From Tubiluchus corallicola (taxonomy: Eukaryota > Priapulida > Priapulimorpha > Priapulimorphida > Tubiluchidae), in the NCBI GenBank assembly GCA_030141605.1, contig JAQGDQ010000268.1, forward strand, positions 81,305 through 145,304: a DNA stretch of 64,000 nt, in the 5' to 3' direction. Below, one piece after another: positions 1 through 17,304 of the stretch. The notes beneath the pieces were generated by a model that did not search any database, was not told the origin of the DNA, and worked only from the letters and a program-made list of their open reading frames with translations. Each line of letters begins with the position of its first letter. Positions within the stretch are counted from its first letter, which is position 1. Position numbers and translations under genes: made by a program.

Positions 1-3000
1 TTAAACCAGCCATCTTCCTAGAGGAAATGGCTTCTAGAAGGCAGAAAAGTGGTCTGAAATGCAACAAAATGCATTGTTGTCCGGGTGGACCTCGCTGGGG
101 AGCATTGCATTGTTAGCCCAAATCCCCTAACTGCTTTTCTGTTGGGCCCACAGTTGTTCTGAAACCTGTATCCGCCCCTGCAAAATATTTCACTCTTCAC
201 TACAGACCCACACATTTAGACACAGCATGCCAGGAAACTTTACTGGTGGGGCAAAATGACAGACCAAATTTAAATAATCTTCATCTTTTTTCTTTGATTT
301 TACTTATCAGGTTATCTTATTTGTTAGTGCCTGAAATGGTCGCAGCATGACCAAAATCGGCTACTTATTCCGCCTGTATTTAGTTTGTAAAAGCTCGGCA
401 ACAGCGTTTTGGATCAAACCAAGCTGTTTCTGGTGCATTTATGGCCACTTGGAGGGATGATTTACAGTTTTGGGTAGCATGCGTAAACGATTGAACAAGT
501 AAGTTAGGCTCCGTCGTATGAACACAATTAAACATGTAAACAGTGCCTGAAATGGAAGGGAGACAGCCAGTTGTGCACAGTGTAGGCCGGAAGCCGAAGT
601 GCAGTTCTGCAAAAACACTTCTCCCAGTGGGTCAAATATGACCAACTAGCGGGTCAGTTCTGACCACTAGTGGGGCAAATTGCCTAACCGTTTTCACAGT
701 AAAATCCTTGCAGGATGATTCGCCACAAAATATTTGGACCCAGGTTGTATTGGCCCCATCGGTGACTTGGGCACTATCTATTAAGGAAATATATACGCTA
801 GTGGCCAAATAGATCATTTAGAGGCATAGAGACTCAAGAGATGCACTTGTAAGACTAGGTAAATTTAGACATGTGCAACATATTTCTCATTGCCTAACAT
901 TTTAGAATTTTCATCAGTGACGAGCAGCACTCACTTTTTGGTTGACCCAGGCGAAAAGACACGACAAACAGATCATTTCAAATTCGTCATGAGTAATAAC
1001 AAAAGCTAATAAGTCTTTGACCTATGCGTGAGACAGGCATTTTATTTTAAAGCTATTTAACCCAACAGATAAAGTTGTGTACTGAAATATTCCGTGTAAA
1101 TAAGTTTCAGGAAATAACTAGGGCTCTGTTTCATGTATAGTTGTGCATGGCTTACACATTTAGGCCTTAACCCATAATCAGCTCTTAGAGGGGGAATACA
1201 AAAACGAGTAGTAGACTAACAATACAGGACGATTCGTTATATAAAAGTATTGCTAAATCCAATGGAGAATCTGTCAGGCTCTCAATATTAATTATTTTAG
1301 TGTAAAAGCTTGTGCGTTTCGCAGTCTGCGTTCTTGGAGATGATCGGAGCAAATTGGAAATTCACATGACCTCAACCTCGCCAAGCACAGTGGATCTTGG
1401 AGAAAGCGGGAAAGGCAGAGTGATGCTAATGTGATCTAATGTGATCCAAGAAAGAATACAACACTAATCAGTATTCAAAACACAAGCTTGTGAGCCAGCA
1501 AGCTGCGTTGGAAGATCTCAGTTGAGTTGACTCTGATCTCCTCGAGTGTCTGATCATGGCCCTCAACAGGCTGTGCTAGATTCACGAGGCTGCCACGTTA
1601 AATGACAGATTCTCCACAAATTTAAAAATACATTGATATAATAAATTCTTCTGTACTACTGCTACTACTTATTGCTTCACCAGCAAAATTTTTTGTTACA
1701 CCTGTATGATTGCAAATAAGGAGTCTCTTGTGGTATTATTAATGTAGACAATGCGATTAGGAGTACGATGTTCGCTTTACCATCAGTGATCGGTTTACCA
1801 TCCTGAACATCCTTAACACCATAATCATAATCACCATCACAGTTATCACCATTAACAGTGCTATAATATGTGTCATTTTGGCATACATGTGAGAAAAAAC
1901 GTTTCACATTGGGGGAGGAAACCTTGGCCTTATAGGCCTAATTTGATGCACCCCACAGGCCTTAATCTTAAAAGAATGAAATAAACTAGTAACTTCATTA
2001 GGTGATTGTTCTGTAAGTAAAAGAAACCCATTAAAAAGCGCCGCTAGTTAATAGTCATTATCCATAACAATAGATTACGATATTGCCTGCTTGTAGCAAG
2101 CCGCGTGACGGCCAAACAAAGAATTTTGAAATTAATGACTACTCGTGGCGCACGTGTCAAATGAGTCATTGCCATAGATTATGGTCATGGCGTCCACGCG
2201 CCATCTGGCGTTGAACATGGAGCAACAATCAAATCGAGGAACCTAAAACATGGACAGCGAATGAAAATCAATTGTTAAGAGCCATCCAGGGCAGTAGTTA
2301 TTACCACCTGCATAAATTTTCGTCAACTGCGCAGAGGAAGTTATGAAATTCGGTGACTGCGCAGACCATTATTATGTGTGTCACGACGGAAGCCGTGCAT
2401 TTTCATGTCGTTTTCTTTACTAGGGATAATTTTGCAGCCCCGACGGAGAAAACCGAGACTGAAATCATCGTTAAATCTGCACGTATTGATTGCTTGAATG
2501 TAGGTCACGCTAAATCCCAGACGCCGGGAACGAAGCCCGACTTTTTTATTATTGCGCAGGCGATTCAATTGTGTACTTTCACTACGCTTTAACGACGGGT
2601 TTTTTCACTCGTGCAGATTTAGAGCACTACCTAATTAACGTTATAAGGCAATAACATGTGCCGAGAAAATTTATTTCGTCAGCAGAAAATGTGTCGTTGC
2701 CAATTACCGCGCCGGAGCAGAATAATTGTTGTTATTGGACGTTTTATTATTGGAAAAAATATTAGCTAAAAGTAATTGAGCACGAGAAGGCAACAATACG
2801 CTTTAATATCCTTTCTATCGCATCATACATGCAAGCTACACTGAGTAAAGTCTTGCTGGTCGGAGAACTTTTCTGCCGTCTGTTTTGGTAACAGTTCACT
2901 GTTCAAAGTTGTATCAGTGGTATCTCCGGTGTCTTTTTGCCTTCTCAATCGCCTTTATAGTGTCCTTTGTAACGCTGGTATAACGCGCAAATAAATAGAT

Positions 3001-3641
3001 TTATTCGCAAACAATAATAGATAACTGGAGCAGAACAGATAAATGAAGTGAAAGAAACGGAAAGGCATGCGTAATAGCGACACATCACCCTGTTTATCAT
3101 TTGTTTATTTGTTTGTGCATGTGTATGTACGTAGGTATTTTTTGTTTCTTATTTATTTGTTTGTATGTATGCTTCTGTGTTTGTTTGTTTCTTTATTTAT
3201 TATTATTGATCTTCCTCATAAATTTTATGCGTTCACCTTTCCTGCTTTTTTATGATTATGCTTGTTTCAATATTAATAAATTTATTAATTCAATTATCCA
3301 TTTCATGTGGTTAAATATTTAAGAACAAATACTTTCTTAAAAAGGTTGAATTATGGTATTTTGTATGATAAGGGTAAATACGATTTAATTTACAAAACTT
3401 GTGAATATACGACTACTATAGCTCTCCTTAGACGTAAAACTTAAGCATTTTGTTCCGTAAAGAAACTATTGTTCACACTAACAATTTTCTTAAAGTATAT
3501 AGAGCAAAGATAAGTGCAAGATATGCAGAACAACGATCTTATAGTAACTCTGTGATATTACTAACAGACTTTTTTGATTTTTTGAAATTCAATTAAAGAT
3601 TTCTGAACAACAGTTTGATTTGTTAAGAGATGTTTAACATA
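1..3641. other. No gene recognised
   Basis: Only short open frames without family resemblance occur here. A cluster of TGCGCAG motifs lies at about 2329, 2356 and 2553 in the least AT-rich part. No repeat family is identified. Confidence 0.6.
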
Positions 3642-3719
<78 letters not shown>

Positions 3720-3750
3720 CGTGCGCGCGTGTGCGCGCGTGTGTGTGTGT
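3642..3750. repeat. (GT)n microsatellite
   Basis: An uninterrupted GT run is followed by GTGC/GCGC-interrupted units at the 3' end. Confidence 0.98.
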
Positions 3751-4299
3751 TAAGTTGCTACTGATCTGTATTACAATGTCAAACGTTTAGAACTAATAGA
3801 AAAACTCGCTCAATAAAATGAAGCAACAAAAACACTTACTTACATACAGCTTAAAAAGAAACTGAGCAAAGGCAATACAAAACCAATCTTATAAGAAGTG
3901 CATTATTAAAAATACAGCATAATCCGAAACACCTATGAGTGAGCTTAATTTTAGGATTTTAATGATTTACTTTTTGGTGTTATTTAATTAATTAAAGCTT
4001 CAACTTTCTAAAGATGCAGGCCGGTAGACTTATCTGACACTATTAGCTTAGCGATTGTCGATTTTCGAAATGTCATCTAAAAGGTAATTTTCACACATTC
4101 TATAAATATCTCGAATGACGCAAGACACGTATCGGGAAAGAAAATCGCCATTAGAGCAAATAAGCCGAGACGTTACACTTGCGTCATTCTTCCGGTGAAA
4201 TATAAACAAAATTGTTTTTTACTTCTTGCCGGCATTAAAATGTTTCCGACAGTGAGATACGCTGTATCAGGAACCAAACAGACATTACCTTACTAAAAA

Positions 4300-4850
4300 C
4301 AACCTAAAATGCACACTCGTACTATAAAAAATAACATTCCGTTTAATTCGTGCAAGCAATTAAACCGTCGAACAATAAATTTACAACAAATACAAACACG
4401 TATTAAATTTGGACACCAGTCACTGAGTAAATTGACAATAGATCTCTGGAATTCCCTGCCAACTAAAATTAAAACAGAAATACATAAATACAAATTCTCT
4501 TACAAAACAATTAACTATTTTTATTTAATAAACTGAATTTCTCAATGTTTGTCTATTGCGTATTTTGTATATTTCGTAAATTTCTTTACTATTTGTAATC
4601 ATGTAAATTTTTAATTTAATACAAAATGTTTGTGCATTGTGTATTATTTTGTGTGCATTTTGTAATTTTTCCAATTTATTTATATATTATAGTTTCAATT
4701 TAGTTTTAAGTGTATGACACCATTGCTTTTATCAGTTTTTCTAAACTGGTTATAAACAAGTCTTAATGTAAATATGATTCTAGTTTTGTTTACCTTGTAT
4801 GTAACATATTTAGCAATAAAGAATACTAATAAAATAAAATAATAATACGC
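4300..4850 (+). mobile_element. 5'-truncated non-LTR retrotransposon (LINE), 3' end
   Basis: The open frame 4309-4536 ends a reverse-transcriptase ORF. It contains TRIKFGHQSLS followed by DLWNSLPTKIK and a YKFSYKTINY segment. This is the pattern at the C-terminus of CR1/L2-type LINE ORF2 proteins (LWNSLP.I, then a K/F-rich helix). An AT-rich 3' UTR follows and ends in AATAAA-like repeats near 4815-4850. The RT core is absent, so this is a dead fragment. The clade is not certain. Confidence 0.7.
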
Positions 4851-8415
<3,565 letters not shown>

Positions 8416-8522
8416 CTGGGAACTGGAGATTTGATATTAACTAAGAACTAAAAGAGACTTTGCCAGCGAACAGGAAACAGAAGAAACCCTAAAGAAAACA
8501 GTGAAAGCTTTACTCTTCTTGA

Positions 8523-8565
8523 AGATGGTGATGATGAAATGAAAGTGATGATGATGACGATGATA

Positions 8566-8601
<36 letters not shown>

Positions 8602-8705
8602 CTACTGCTGCTGATGGTGATGATGATGACGACGATGATGGTGGTGATGATGATGACGACGATGCGGATGTAGAAGAAGTAGCAACAGTGTTGATGGTGA
8701 TGATT
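8523..8705. repeat. (GAT)n-type imperfect microsatellite
   Basis: GAT/GAC/GGT triplets dominate the whole stretch. It starts about 100 bases after the CT tract. Confidence 0.95.
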
Positions 8706-11204
8706 AGCACGATGGTTGAACAAACCTTAAAATAAGGAAATCTGCGAATAGATGAGTTTTTACAACTGCAAGAGCACGTATCTCCTTTCAAATGCAACGA
8801 AGAATCAATAATGGCGTTACGTAACGCGCAGGGCGTGCAAAGTTCGTAGGGGCTGCCATTCGCCGGTCACAGACAACAAAGAGCTTTTCAGTTCTCAAGC
8901 AGCGACAGTAAAATACGGTCTTTTCTACGCCAAGTCCCGTGTTTGCCACGTTCAGTAAACTAGATTACGTTAAATTTTATCAAAATTTCCAGTGTGCTGT
9001 CAGTGTGTCACGCCAGTGGAGACCTTGCTATGAGCTCTGCAAGCCTTTAACGGACAATAAGCGACATTTTAAAAGCAGAGACATTATTTGTATGAAGATG
9101 AGCATTTCGGCATTAAAATATTTAAAATTATCATAAGCTATTAATTGTAATCATAAGCCACGAAGGAAATTTTAAATGTTTAAATATCGATTTCTATTTT
9201 CTTATTGTATGAATCATGTACATTTCTTTTGCAAATAATTATTACTTCCCGTGTTTTTTGGCTGACCAATTCGAAAAATAAACGTTCTGTGAGATGACGC
9301 AAACGGCATCCTAGAATAATGGTTTGACTCCTAAATAACCTCCAAAACGGTTTGATGACCAAAAAAATTGCTCACAACATATTATCCATTATTTTTCAGT
9401 TTAGTGCTCCACAAGCCAGAATCTAGCATTCAACAGCAAGGTTTACTTAATGCAAATGATTGAACGGGACCAGGACCTAGTTCACTGTCAATAGCTATCC
9501 TCAGTTTTAAGATGAAACGATGTTACTTTGCTAAGGTGGCGCAGTCACGTCTGGATATATCCTTTCGGACATTCCCATAATCTGACGAGGCGAATAACCT
9601 AAGGGAGGCTGACAGGTCACCCAGAAACAATTTTGGCATCATCCTTACTGACTGGGCTTGACACTGTTTGCCGACCGTCGATAACACCAACCGCTAACCT
9701 GTACCCAAAGAAGGTTTACTATCGGCTATTCGCGCCTCCCAGGTGTATAACTCTGTTTAGTATAAGAACTAGCAGCCTCGTGCTCCTGCAAAAAATAACA
9801 AAAACTATTAATGTATTAATTAGTAATAGGTCAGACAAAAAATCGAATCTATCTATTAATATATCAACTTATTAATATCGTGTCTGCTAGCCACGAGGTA
9901 CGATTGTATCGTGTCACAAACGTTTATTCTAATTAGTTTGGGTCTTAAGGAAGCACGAAGCTTCAGTGTTATTGTAAAATTTTGCTACGGTGTTGTTGTA
10001 TCTGGCACTTTTTACTCTTTCTTTTGTGTCTTTTATTTTCTATTGATTCTGTGCTTTTGCATAAATAAATAAAAGCCACACGTGATGAAAATACAAAGTC
10101 ACCAATTTGTTATAAATTAGTGACCTGTAATTACTAAAAAATTATATTTTTTTTATAAAAATTATTATTATAAATTAGTAACTGCGCATTTTCATTGTTA
10201 TGTGTTTTATGTGCTTTTTAGTGCGTATGTTAACTTCGTAACATACAAACAATCGTATTTAGCGACCGTTTGTGCTTTTTCTTTTTTAACACAGAGAACT
10301 CAGAAGGGCGTTATGTTCCCGTATATAGATCCGCTAAACTTTAGTCATCAGGTTCCCAAAAATCTATGAGCGAAATACTAATAGGCTCAAGCTTCTCGGC
10401 GTGTTGAAAATCGTCGTCTAGATGGAGCCACGGTGATGACCACAGAGCCAGTTACAAATAAGCAAAGATTTTATTTCAGATTATTTAATTCACCTTATTG
10501 GACATCACTTTTTTTATTTCTGATTAGTGACTAAATGATATTGAATCAACTGTTCCACTATAAACCAGCTTACCAACAAAAGTATTGTATAATAGTCCGA
10601 AAGGTGAAGCATCGGGTTACCCGCAGGGAGGGATTATGACCTTTTGGGGCACTAAACTAATGAAAATATGAGCCCTCCTCAGACTCCGCCTTCTAACTAA
10701 CTCGCTCGCACCCGTCTTCAACATTTTTACTCGTGATATATTTTAATGACATTTACATATCTTGAAGTAAACTTATTGTAAATTCTTTGAATAAACCAGA
10801 CGAGCTATCTTTTGTTTGTCAATAAAAATATTCTTTAAAAGTTATCACTATTTTACTACTCATGGCAAAGCAAATTAACACAAAATACTTCAACCGTAGT
10901 CAAAAAACAAATTTTTTACCAATTGTTGCCAAACCTTGAGTGGCCTCTGGCCTAGGTTGCAGCCTGTGCTAGCCCTAAGGATAATCTGGCCTTGGTTTTT
11001 CGCTAAAATTTAGTTTCTTCTGTCCAACTGCCAGCACATATGATTTATAATCATGGAAAGTGCTACCTTTACAAACTGAGCTGCGGCTTTTTAAAAACAG
11101 CAAAACACCCCGAGCTTTTTTAACTGACTTGTCTTTTCATCGCTGCTCGCTACACCCGCAAGCTTATTTCGGTCATGGGGCAACTTTACTCTGTTCCTTT
11201 CATT
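8706..11204. other. No gene recognised
   Basis: AT-rich sequence without a supportable coding region. I saw no element ends here. Confidence 0.5.
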
Positions 11205-11518
11205 CTTTTGCTCTTTCTTTTTCCTCCTCTCCTCCTCTCTCCTCTCCTCCCCTCTCCTCTTCCCTCCTCTCTCTCTCTGTTTCTTTCTTTCGGCTGTCTT
11301 CACCCTTCCATATTTCTTTCTTCCCCTCTCCCTCTTCTCTGCCTTTTCCCTCTTCTCTTCTCTCTCTTGGTTCCCTTCCTCCCTCCCTCTCTCTCTCCTC
11401 CTCTTTCTGTCTACTCTCTCTTTCTCTCGCTCTCTCTTTATCTTTCTCTCTATCTTTTCTTTCTCTCTCTTTTTCCCTCACGTTCCCCCCTCTCTGTCTC
11501 CTTCTCTCTCGTTTTAGT
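11205..11518. repeat. Imperfect CT-rich (polypyrimidine) tract
   Basis: Mixed CT, CTC, CTTT and CCT units over about 310 bases. The long frames on both strands here (up to 206 codons on the plus strand) are by-products of low complexity: Ser/Leu/Phe/Pro one way and Arg/Glu/Lys the other. Confidence 0.95.
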
Positions 11519-11826
11519 GCTTTGCCTTGTACAGTTCGCAATATGTGTGTAATTACTGTGGCAATACGTTGTCGACGTCGTCTACTTACACATAAAATTT
11601 TTCTTATTGAAACTAAAGTCAAACAACGATGTCGGATGGAAATAAATTTTCAGAGAAACGAATACTTAGTAATACCCTAGTAAGTGGCCAAATTCCAGGG
11701 CATGACGATATAAAAAATTTGGCTGAATGATAGCATCACTAGCAGTTAGCAGGTTATGGGCACGTGTTTACAATTGCCATATAATCCGATTTTGTGAAAT
11801 TTAGAACGTATTGTTTACCCAATAAT

Positions 11827-12323
11827 TAGTGTTGCTCCGGATACACTTTTTGCCGGATAGCGAATACCGGATATCATCAAATATTTCCTCAAATTGACTT
11901 CCGGTTTCAGATTAGTACCGGATAGGTTACTAAATTCGGATCGAACATGCGGATTAGTTCGGATAATGAAAAATTAGTGAATGTTTGCAAACTTTAGCGT
12001 TTTCATTCAGTCTATCATCTTAAAGGACCTGCCCAAAGATACACCGTATTACCGCACACAAACGAAAAAAGATGTGTGTAAAATTTTCGTCTTGAAAACA
12101 CAAACATAGGTAAAGTTTTTGGTATTATTTTATTTATTTATTTATTTTTGGCTGTTAAATTATTCAAAAACCATTTGCAATTGCACATTACGAAAACCGA
12201 ATAGCAAATATGTGCGAATATCAAATTTTTATAACTACTGAGTAATATCGGATACGAATACCTGCAAAATTTTGCGAATATCACCATTTTCGGTTAAGAA
12301 ATCGGATACCCGAAGCAACACTA
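11827..12323. mobile_element. hAT-like MITE
   Basis: The left end TAGTGTTGCTCCGGATAC and the inverted right end TAGTGTTGCTTCGGGTATC match over about 17 bases. Flanking octamers CCAATAAT and CTACTAAT agree at 6 of 8 positions, as expected of an old 8-bp hAT target duplication. Subterminal CGGATA-type motifs recur inside. There is no transposase frame. Confidence 0.75.
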
Positions 12324-13842
12324 CTACTAATGAGTAAATGGCAAAGTTTTGTATTACATCAATAAGAAAAGCATCATGGCGAAAACGAAATCGGCTCTGT
12401 AGAGTTATTCCCAAGCGAGTACCCAATAACTGACCAAAGGCCATTTAGTATTCCATCGTGATACTTACTGGAATTAGTGATGGAATTAATCATTATTTAA
12501 TTCCAATTAAAGTCGCCGGCCTTTCCTCATGTTTACCTACTACCTAATGCTGGTGAGGTGTTGGTAACGATGAGGTGGTGGCGACGAAGACAATTATGAC
12601 AGGATGGTTACAATGATGGTGGTAGTGATGATGATAATGATGAGGACGACGTCGATTGTAAGCTATACAGCATACAAAACATTCAAAAAAGTTATTATAT
12701 AATTTTAGCAAATTTGATTAATGAATTTCCCTAGACCTAGCTTTTTCAATTTGACCTGGGCCTAGGCCTTTCAGCATTCAACACTAAATAGTTTGAATCT
12801 CAGTGGTTAATTTATTGCACCAACTGACAAATTCATTACAGCTAGTTACAGTCAATATTTACTAGGCTGAGTATATTTGTTGTTTACCATATCAACATAA
12901 TCATTCTACCAATATCCTATAAAGTATACTGACCAGACGAACTGTAACTAAACCTGTAAGGTGAGTCACTCCCACTAACCTAAGTTTAATAAATTATGTA
13001 GGCAATAAAACGAAAAACTGTAACCTGTTCTGTGAGTCATTAACATCTCACATTTTTGCCATATTCTCTATGCTTTATATGCCAGTATACAACAAAGGAA
13101 TCTGCACTGCTTTGGGAAACAGTAAGTACATCTTTTACATGTTCAGGTTTAATACTAGTCTACTTAGTACTAGTACTATGTTTAGTACTTAGCCTATTGT
13201 TGGATTGAATTATTGTAGTGTACTGTCTACTGGGTAGCCAGCGCGTATAAGAACAAGCATCTGTTAGCTGATTGAGTAAGAAACTAGCCCTCTTTAGGCC
13301 TTTGGCGATATGTTTAAAAACGATGCATAGCCATAACGCTGCTATTAATTATTAAGGTGATCTACAGACAACAGTGCTTTTAAAATAGCTCACCACTTAT
13401 CAAATCTTACAGTCATATTTTCTGATGACATAAGGTCAGGGAGCTGTAATTTGACTATAAAAGCCTATACGTACGAGAAGGTTAAAATTAATTTTAATGA
13501 TCAGCTTAATGAGTATTTTGTTAATTAGTCACTGCACGCTGTAATCTAATATTTAAATCAGTCGGTCCTGAGCAGATAATCAGTTTAGTTTAGTAGGGCA
13601 ACTCACTATGCAAAAAACATTCGGCTATCAAATAAACAAGGCAGCGATTATAATCGTTTTCCCGGATTTAAATAATTTATTTACAACAGAACTACTAAAT
13701 TATGTTTCATTAAAAGGGAAATTTTAAAGTATATGCCAAAGAATTTTCCACACAAAGTTATATTAGTTAACACTACGCTTGTCGAAAACGCTTAATTTTA
13801 CCACTCGAAACATAAAGTCAAGCTGAAACGAGTTTCGGCACC
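12324..13842. other. No gene recognised
   Basis: AT-rich non-coding sequence with a degenerate GAT-rich patch near 12560-12650. Confidence 0.5.
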
Positions 13843-13859
13843 ATGTCGAAAACGCTTAA

Positions 13860-14280
13860 AGCAAAACCGGACCCAATCTTAAACTGTAGGTCAGGACAAT
13901 CTTGTTGTTGTTGGCATCCTTCTGTCTCGGAAGACAATGGAATGTGCGCCAAGATCCTTGAACGTCTCCAGTGCGCACGCCTGGGCAAGGTGTATGGAGA
14001 TCCTGAGTTGCCCGGACCGCAGGAACCCCCTCTCTTCCTCCCTGGTGTAGTCCAAAGGAAAGCGGAGCGATACGTTTGGCACCAGGTTGGCTGCAGGAGC
14101 TGCCGGAGTCAGTGAGCATGCTGCACTGGTCCGCCTTCGGGGCTCCACTCCTGATTTGGAAGGTTTACTCCTCTACACATGGCCGTTGGGTCACTTGACC
14201 TCCTCTGCCCTCTAGCCGTTGGCTGCTTGTGCAACTCCTCCGCCTAGTGTCGAGATACAGTGTGGGCATCCCGCACAAAA
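13860..14280. other. GC-rich block of unknown identity
   Basis: About 400 bases clearly richer in G+C than anything around it. It has open frames of 85-90 codons on both strands that resemble no family I recognise. Its edges are abrupt. It may be an inserted repeat, a processed fragment or an exon of an unrecognised gene. Confidence 0.45.
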
Positions 14281-14465
14281 CAATCTACTCTTTAAAATAT
14301 TAAAAGGAAACATACTGTTTTTTTTAAATGACTTACGTGAAAGAATTATGACCACCCAAAGATAATTTCGTGTTCGCGCCCTAGTTCTTTGCTATTACAT
14401 ACATTTCGCCATTCGCTAGTTACACGGGCACTAGCGCCCTGCATTTCGGAAACAGGTGCTGTACC

Positions 14466-14824
14466 TCTCAGTTCAGAAGTGTCAGTTTGTAACGAACTAC
14501 ACGCGTTCAACAGCTCATGCGTGAGAACAGCGGGAAATTTGAAATTTGAATTTTTATCTTAAAACTTGTCTAGTTTTAGTAAAACACACTGAATATCTTA
14601 GTGGCACTGTACTTCAAGTTTCGCTTTCGCAAACACGTGCAACACGCTCGTGGAATATTTTTGATGTTGAAAATTATGCTAGTTTGTGATGTCATCAATA
14701 GTTGGGTTCACCCGTCGTTAATTAAGTTATTAATTTATTATTTAATTATCAGAAACGCTTTTGCAGTATTAATTGTGTTAAAATGTATACTTTTTATCGA
14801 ACCTGAAAATGGGGTAGTATATGA
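14466..14824 (+). repeat. Dispersed repeat, copy 1
   Basis: Shares long near-identical segments, in the same order and orientation, with 16708-16966. Shared blocks include CTCAGTTCAG, CACGTGCAACACGCT, GTTGAAAATTATG, TAGTTTGTGATGTCA and GAAAATGGGGTAGTATATGA. This copy has an extra insertion of about 100 bases near its 5' part. No protein motif is seen. Confidence 0.85.
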
Positions 14825-15622
14825 AAAACCATTCTTCCTTGATGAGTGATTGGTTTTTATTCATCGAAAATATTTTATCTGATTTTAACAATTTAATTGA
14901 ATGTTTTTAACTTTATGTAAAAAGTTTGGATTTTGTAAAAATAAGAGGGAGAGCAAAACTTGGGCGGGTGAATGCCCTGAATTTTATTACTTTTGCATTT
15001 TCGACGCAAACAAATACTGAATTGAGTTTAATTTGTAGCAGTTTTCTAAATGTACGTACTTTTACTTTTATATCGAAAACAAAAACAAGTAATTAAAATA
15101 TGCGCAGAATTATTGATGAATATTACATTTTTGCAATGATGACATTTACAATGACGATCAAACAAGAGTAATTAGTACATGTTTAGTAATAAATTTTACT
15201 AGTCTATTATAGGAGACCTATGTTTTAGTAAAGAGAAAAGAAATTACAATATGACTAGATTACGACATGATTACATTAAATGTATGCGTTAAGTCTAATG
15301 CAAAAAGGCTTTAGATATATCTGTTATACTGTGCCCATGGTCATCCTCGATGTGTAAAGGAGTAGCATAGCGGTTGTCAGCACTATAACTCGAGATATGC
15401 CATACTTATATACACTTGTCTGAAAGACTTATTTAACTAGAAAGGAAAATTCTTAATAATTTATCATATTCGCGCTAACTGGTAAACGGCATTGCATAGC
15501 TGCCCAGTGTGTACCACTGATTCACTAAAAAAGCTTATTATTAATTTTACTGACAATAAAAAGTAATTTAATCTTTTATTCTAGAACTCCGCCACAATGT
15601 CTACAACAAGCGTAAAGGGCAT

Positions 15623-15673
<51 letters not shown>
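15623..15673. repeat. (GAT)n microsatellite
   Basis: About 17 nearly perfect ATG/GAT triplets. Confidence 0.97.
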
Positions 15674-15674
<1 letters not shown>

Positions 15675-16707
15675 CTTTCACTTAGTTAGAGAAGAGTGTG
15701 CTGCGAATATGCTCTGATTAAATGTTCAAACTTTACGCAATGTTATCTAAAGTTGCTTTAAACTACTTACCGTTAAAATGGCTGCACCTAAGGGTTATCG
15801 CCGAAGATTAAATTTAAAAGTTTTGCAAGTGTTGCAGCTAGCGCAAGCCCCTGCATGAAGTGAGACAGCACGTAGGTGATATAAGATCTCAAAACGAACT
15901 TTTTAAGCTTTGTTTTTCAAAATTTACTGCATTTTCTTGTACTTTAAATAAGTTAGGATTTTTAGATCAAACATGTTAATGAAAAGATCTCTTACATTTT
16001 ATATAGATCATGGTTCACTCCCTGATAATATTCTTACTAAAGTTTTTGCTGCATAAACGTCAGATAGAGGGGTTGCAATACCACAGTCGTCTACATACAC
16101 CTTGTGAGTTCTTGTCCTGTTGAACAAGTTAATTATGGCCAAGCAAACAGGCTCGGAGACGAAATATGACAGGTAAATTTTATGTAAATTTCAGTTCATG
16201 ATAATTATTATGCTTAATAGCCTGTATTTTAAATCACGTAACCGCATTAGTCTATTGTTATTATTACGTCAAGATGAAAATTACGCAGAGTTAGAATTAG
16301 AGTCCGATATTACAGTTCTGTTTATAAAAATTAATGTTGACACACATTGCGTTAGAACTAATGAAATTGTATGTGTGAAATTTGTGCAATTTATAAGCAA
16401 GATATTTTAATATGTATTTTAGATTTTTAGTTAGCAATTTTAATCTGTTTAATCGATAATTTTCATGTGTATTGTAAGTAGATGTCATATAAGTGCTATG
16501 CGTACTGTATTAAAAGAAAATCTAAATCTAATCGATTTTGCGTCTAAATTATTCTGTGGCAGAACATGCTACAATCCATTTGTATCGACCAAATAAAACA
16601 TAACAGATCTTCAGACGGTAGACATAACATTTACAAGATGGGTTGCTGCGGTACAGTTAAAGCACAGAGAGATTTTATGGATAATAAAGAGAAAGTTCAG
16701 ATCATAT
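15674..16707. other. No gene recognised
   Basis: AT-rich sequence between the GAT tract and repeat copy 2. The 14825-15622 stretch before it is likewise featureless. Confidence 0.5.
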
Positions 16708-16966
16708 CTCAGTTCAGATGTGTTAGTTTGTGACGAAGTACCCATGTTCGACAGTTCATGCGTGTATTTCAATTTCCGTTTTCGTAAACACGTGCAACAC
16801 GCTTGCTGTTGAAAATTATGTTAGTTTGTGATGTCAACAATAGTTGGGTTCGCCCACCGCTAATTAAGTTTTTAATCTATTATTTAATTATCAGAAGCGC
16901 TTTTGCAGTATTAATTGTGTTAAAATGTATACGTATTAGCGGACTTGAAAATGGGGTAGTATATGA
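16708..16966 (+). repeat. Dispersed repeat, copy 2
   Basis: Second, shorter copy of the repeat at 14466-14824, starting with CTCAGTTCAG and ending GAAAATGGGGTAGTATATGA. The divergence suggests an old duplication or two insertions of one family. Confidence 0.85.
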
Positions 16967-17121
16967 CTGTCTTCGCATGCACCATGCATTTCAGATGCGT
17001 ATGCAAATAATGCTTAATTAAGGGTAGCTTCTGCATTTCTTTGTAAGGTCGTAGACAAGGTATTCTGTAAGGAGGCGAAGGAAACCAGAAAAAATGTCAA
17101 AATGAGAAATGGAGAACGAGC

Positions 17122-17304
<183 letters not shown>

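Noticed and set aside
11060-11680. 206-codon plus-strand frame and 140-codon minus-strand frame
   Set aside because: Both fall on the polypyrimidine tract and have only low-complexity composition on each strand.
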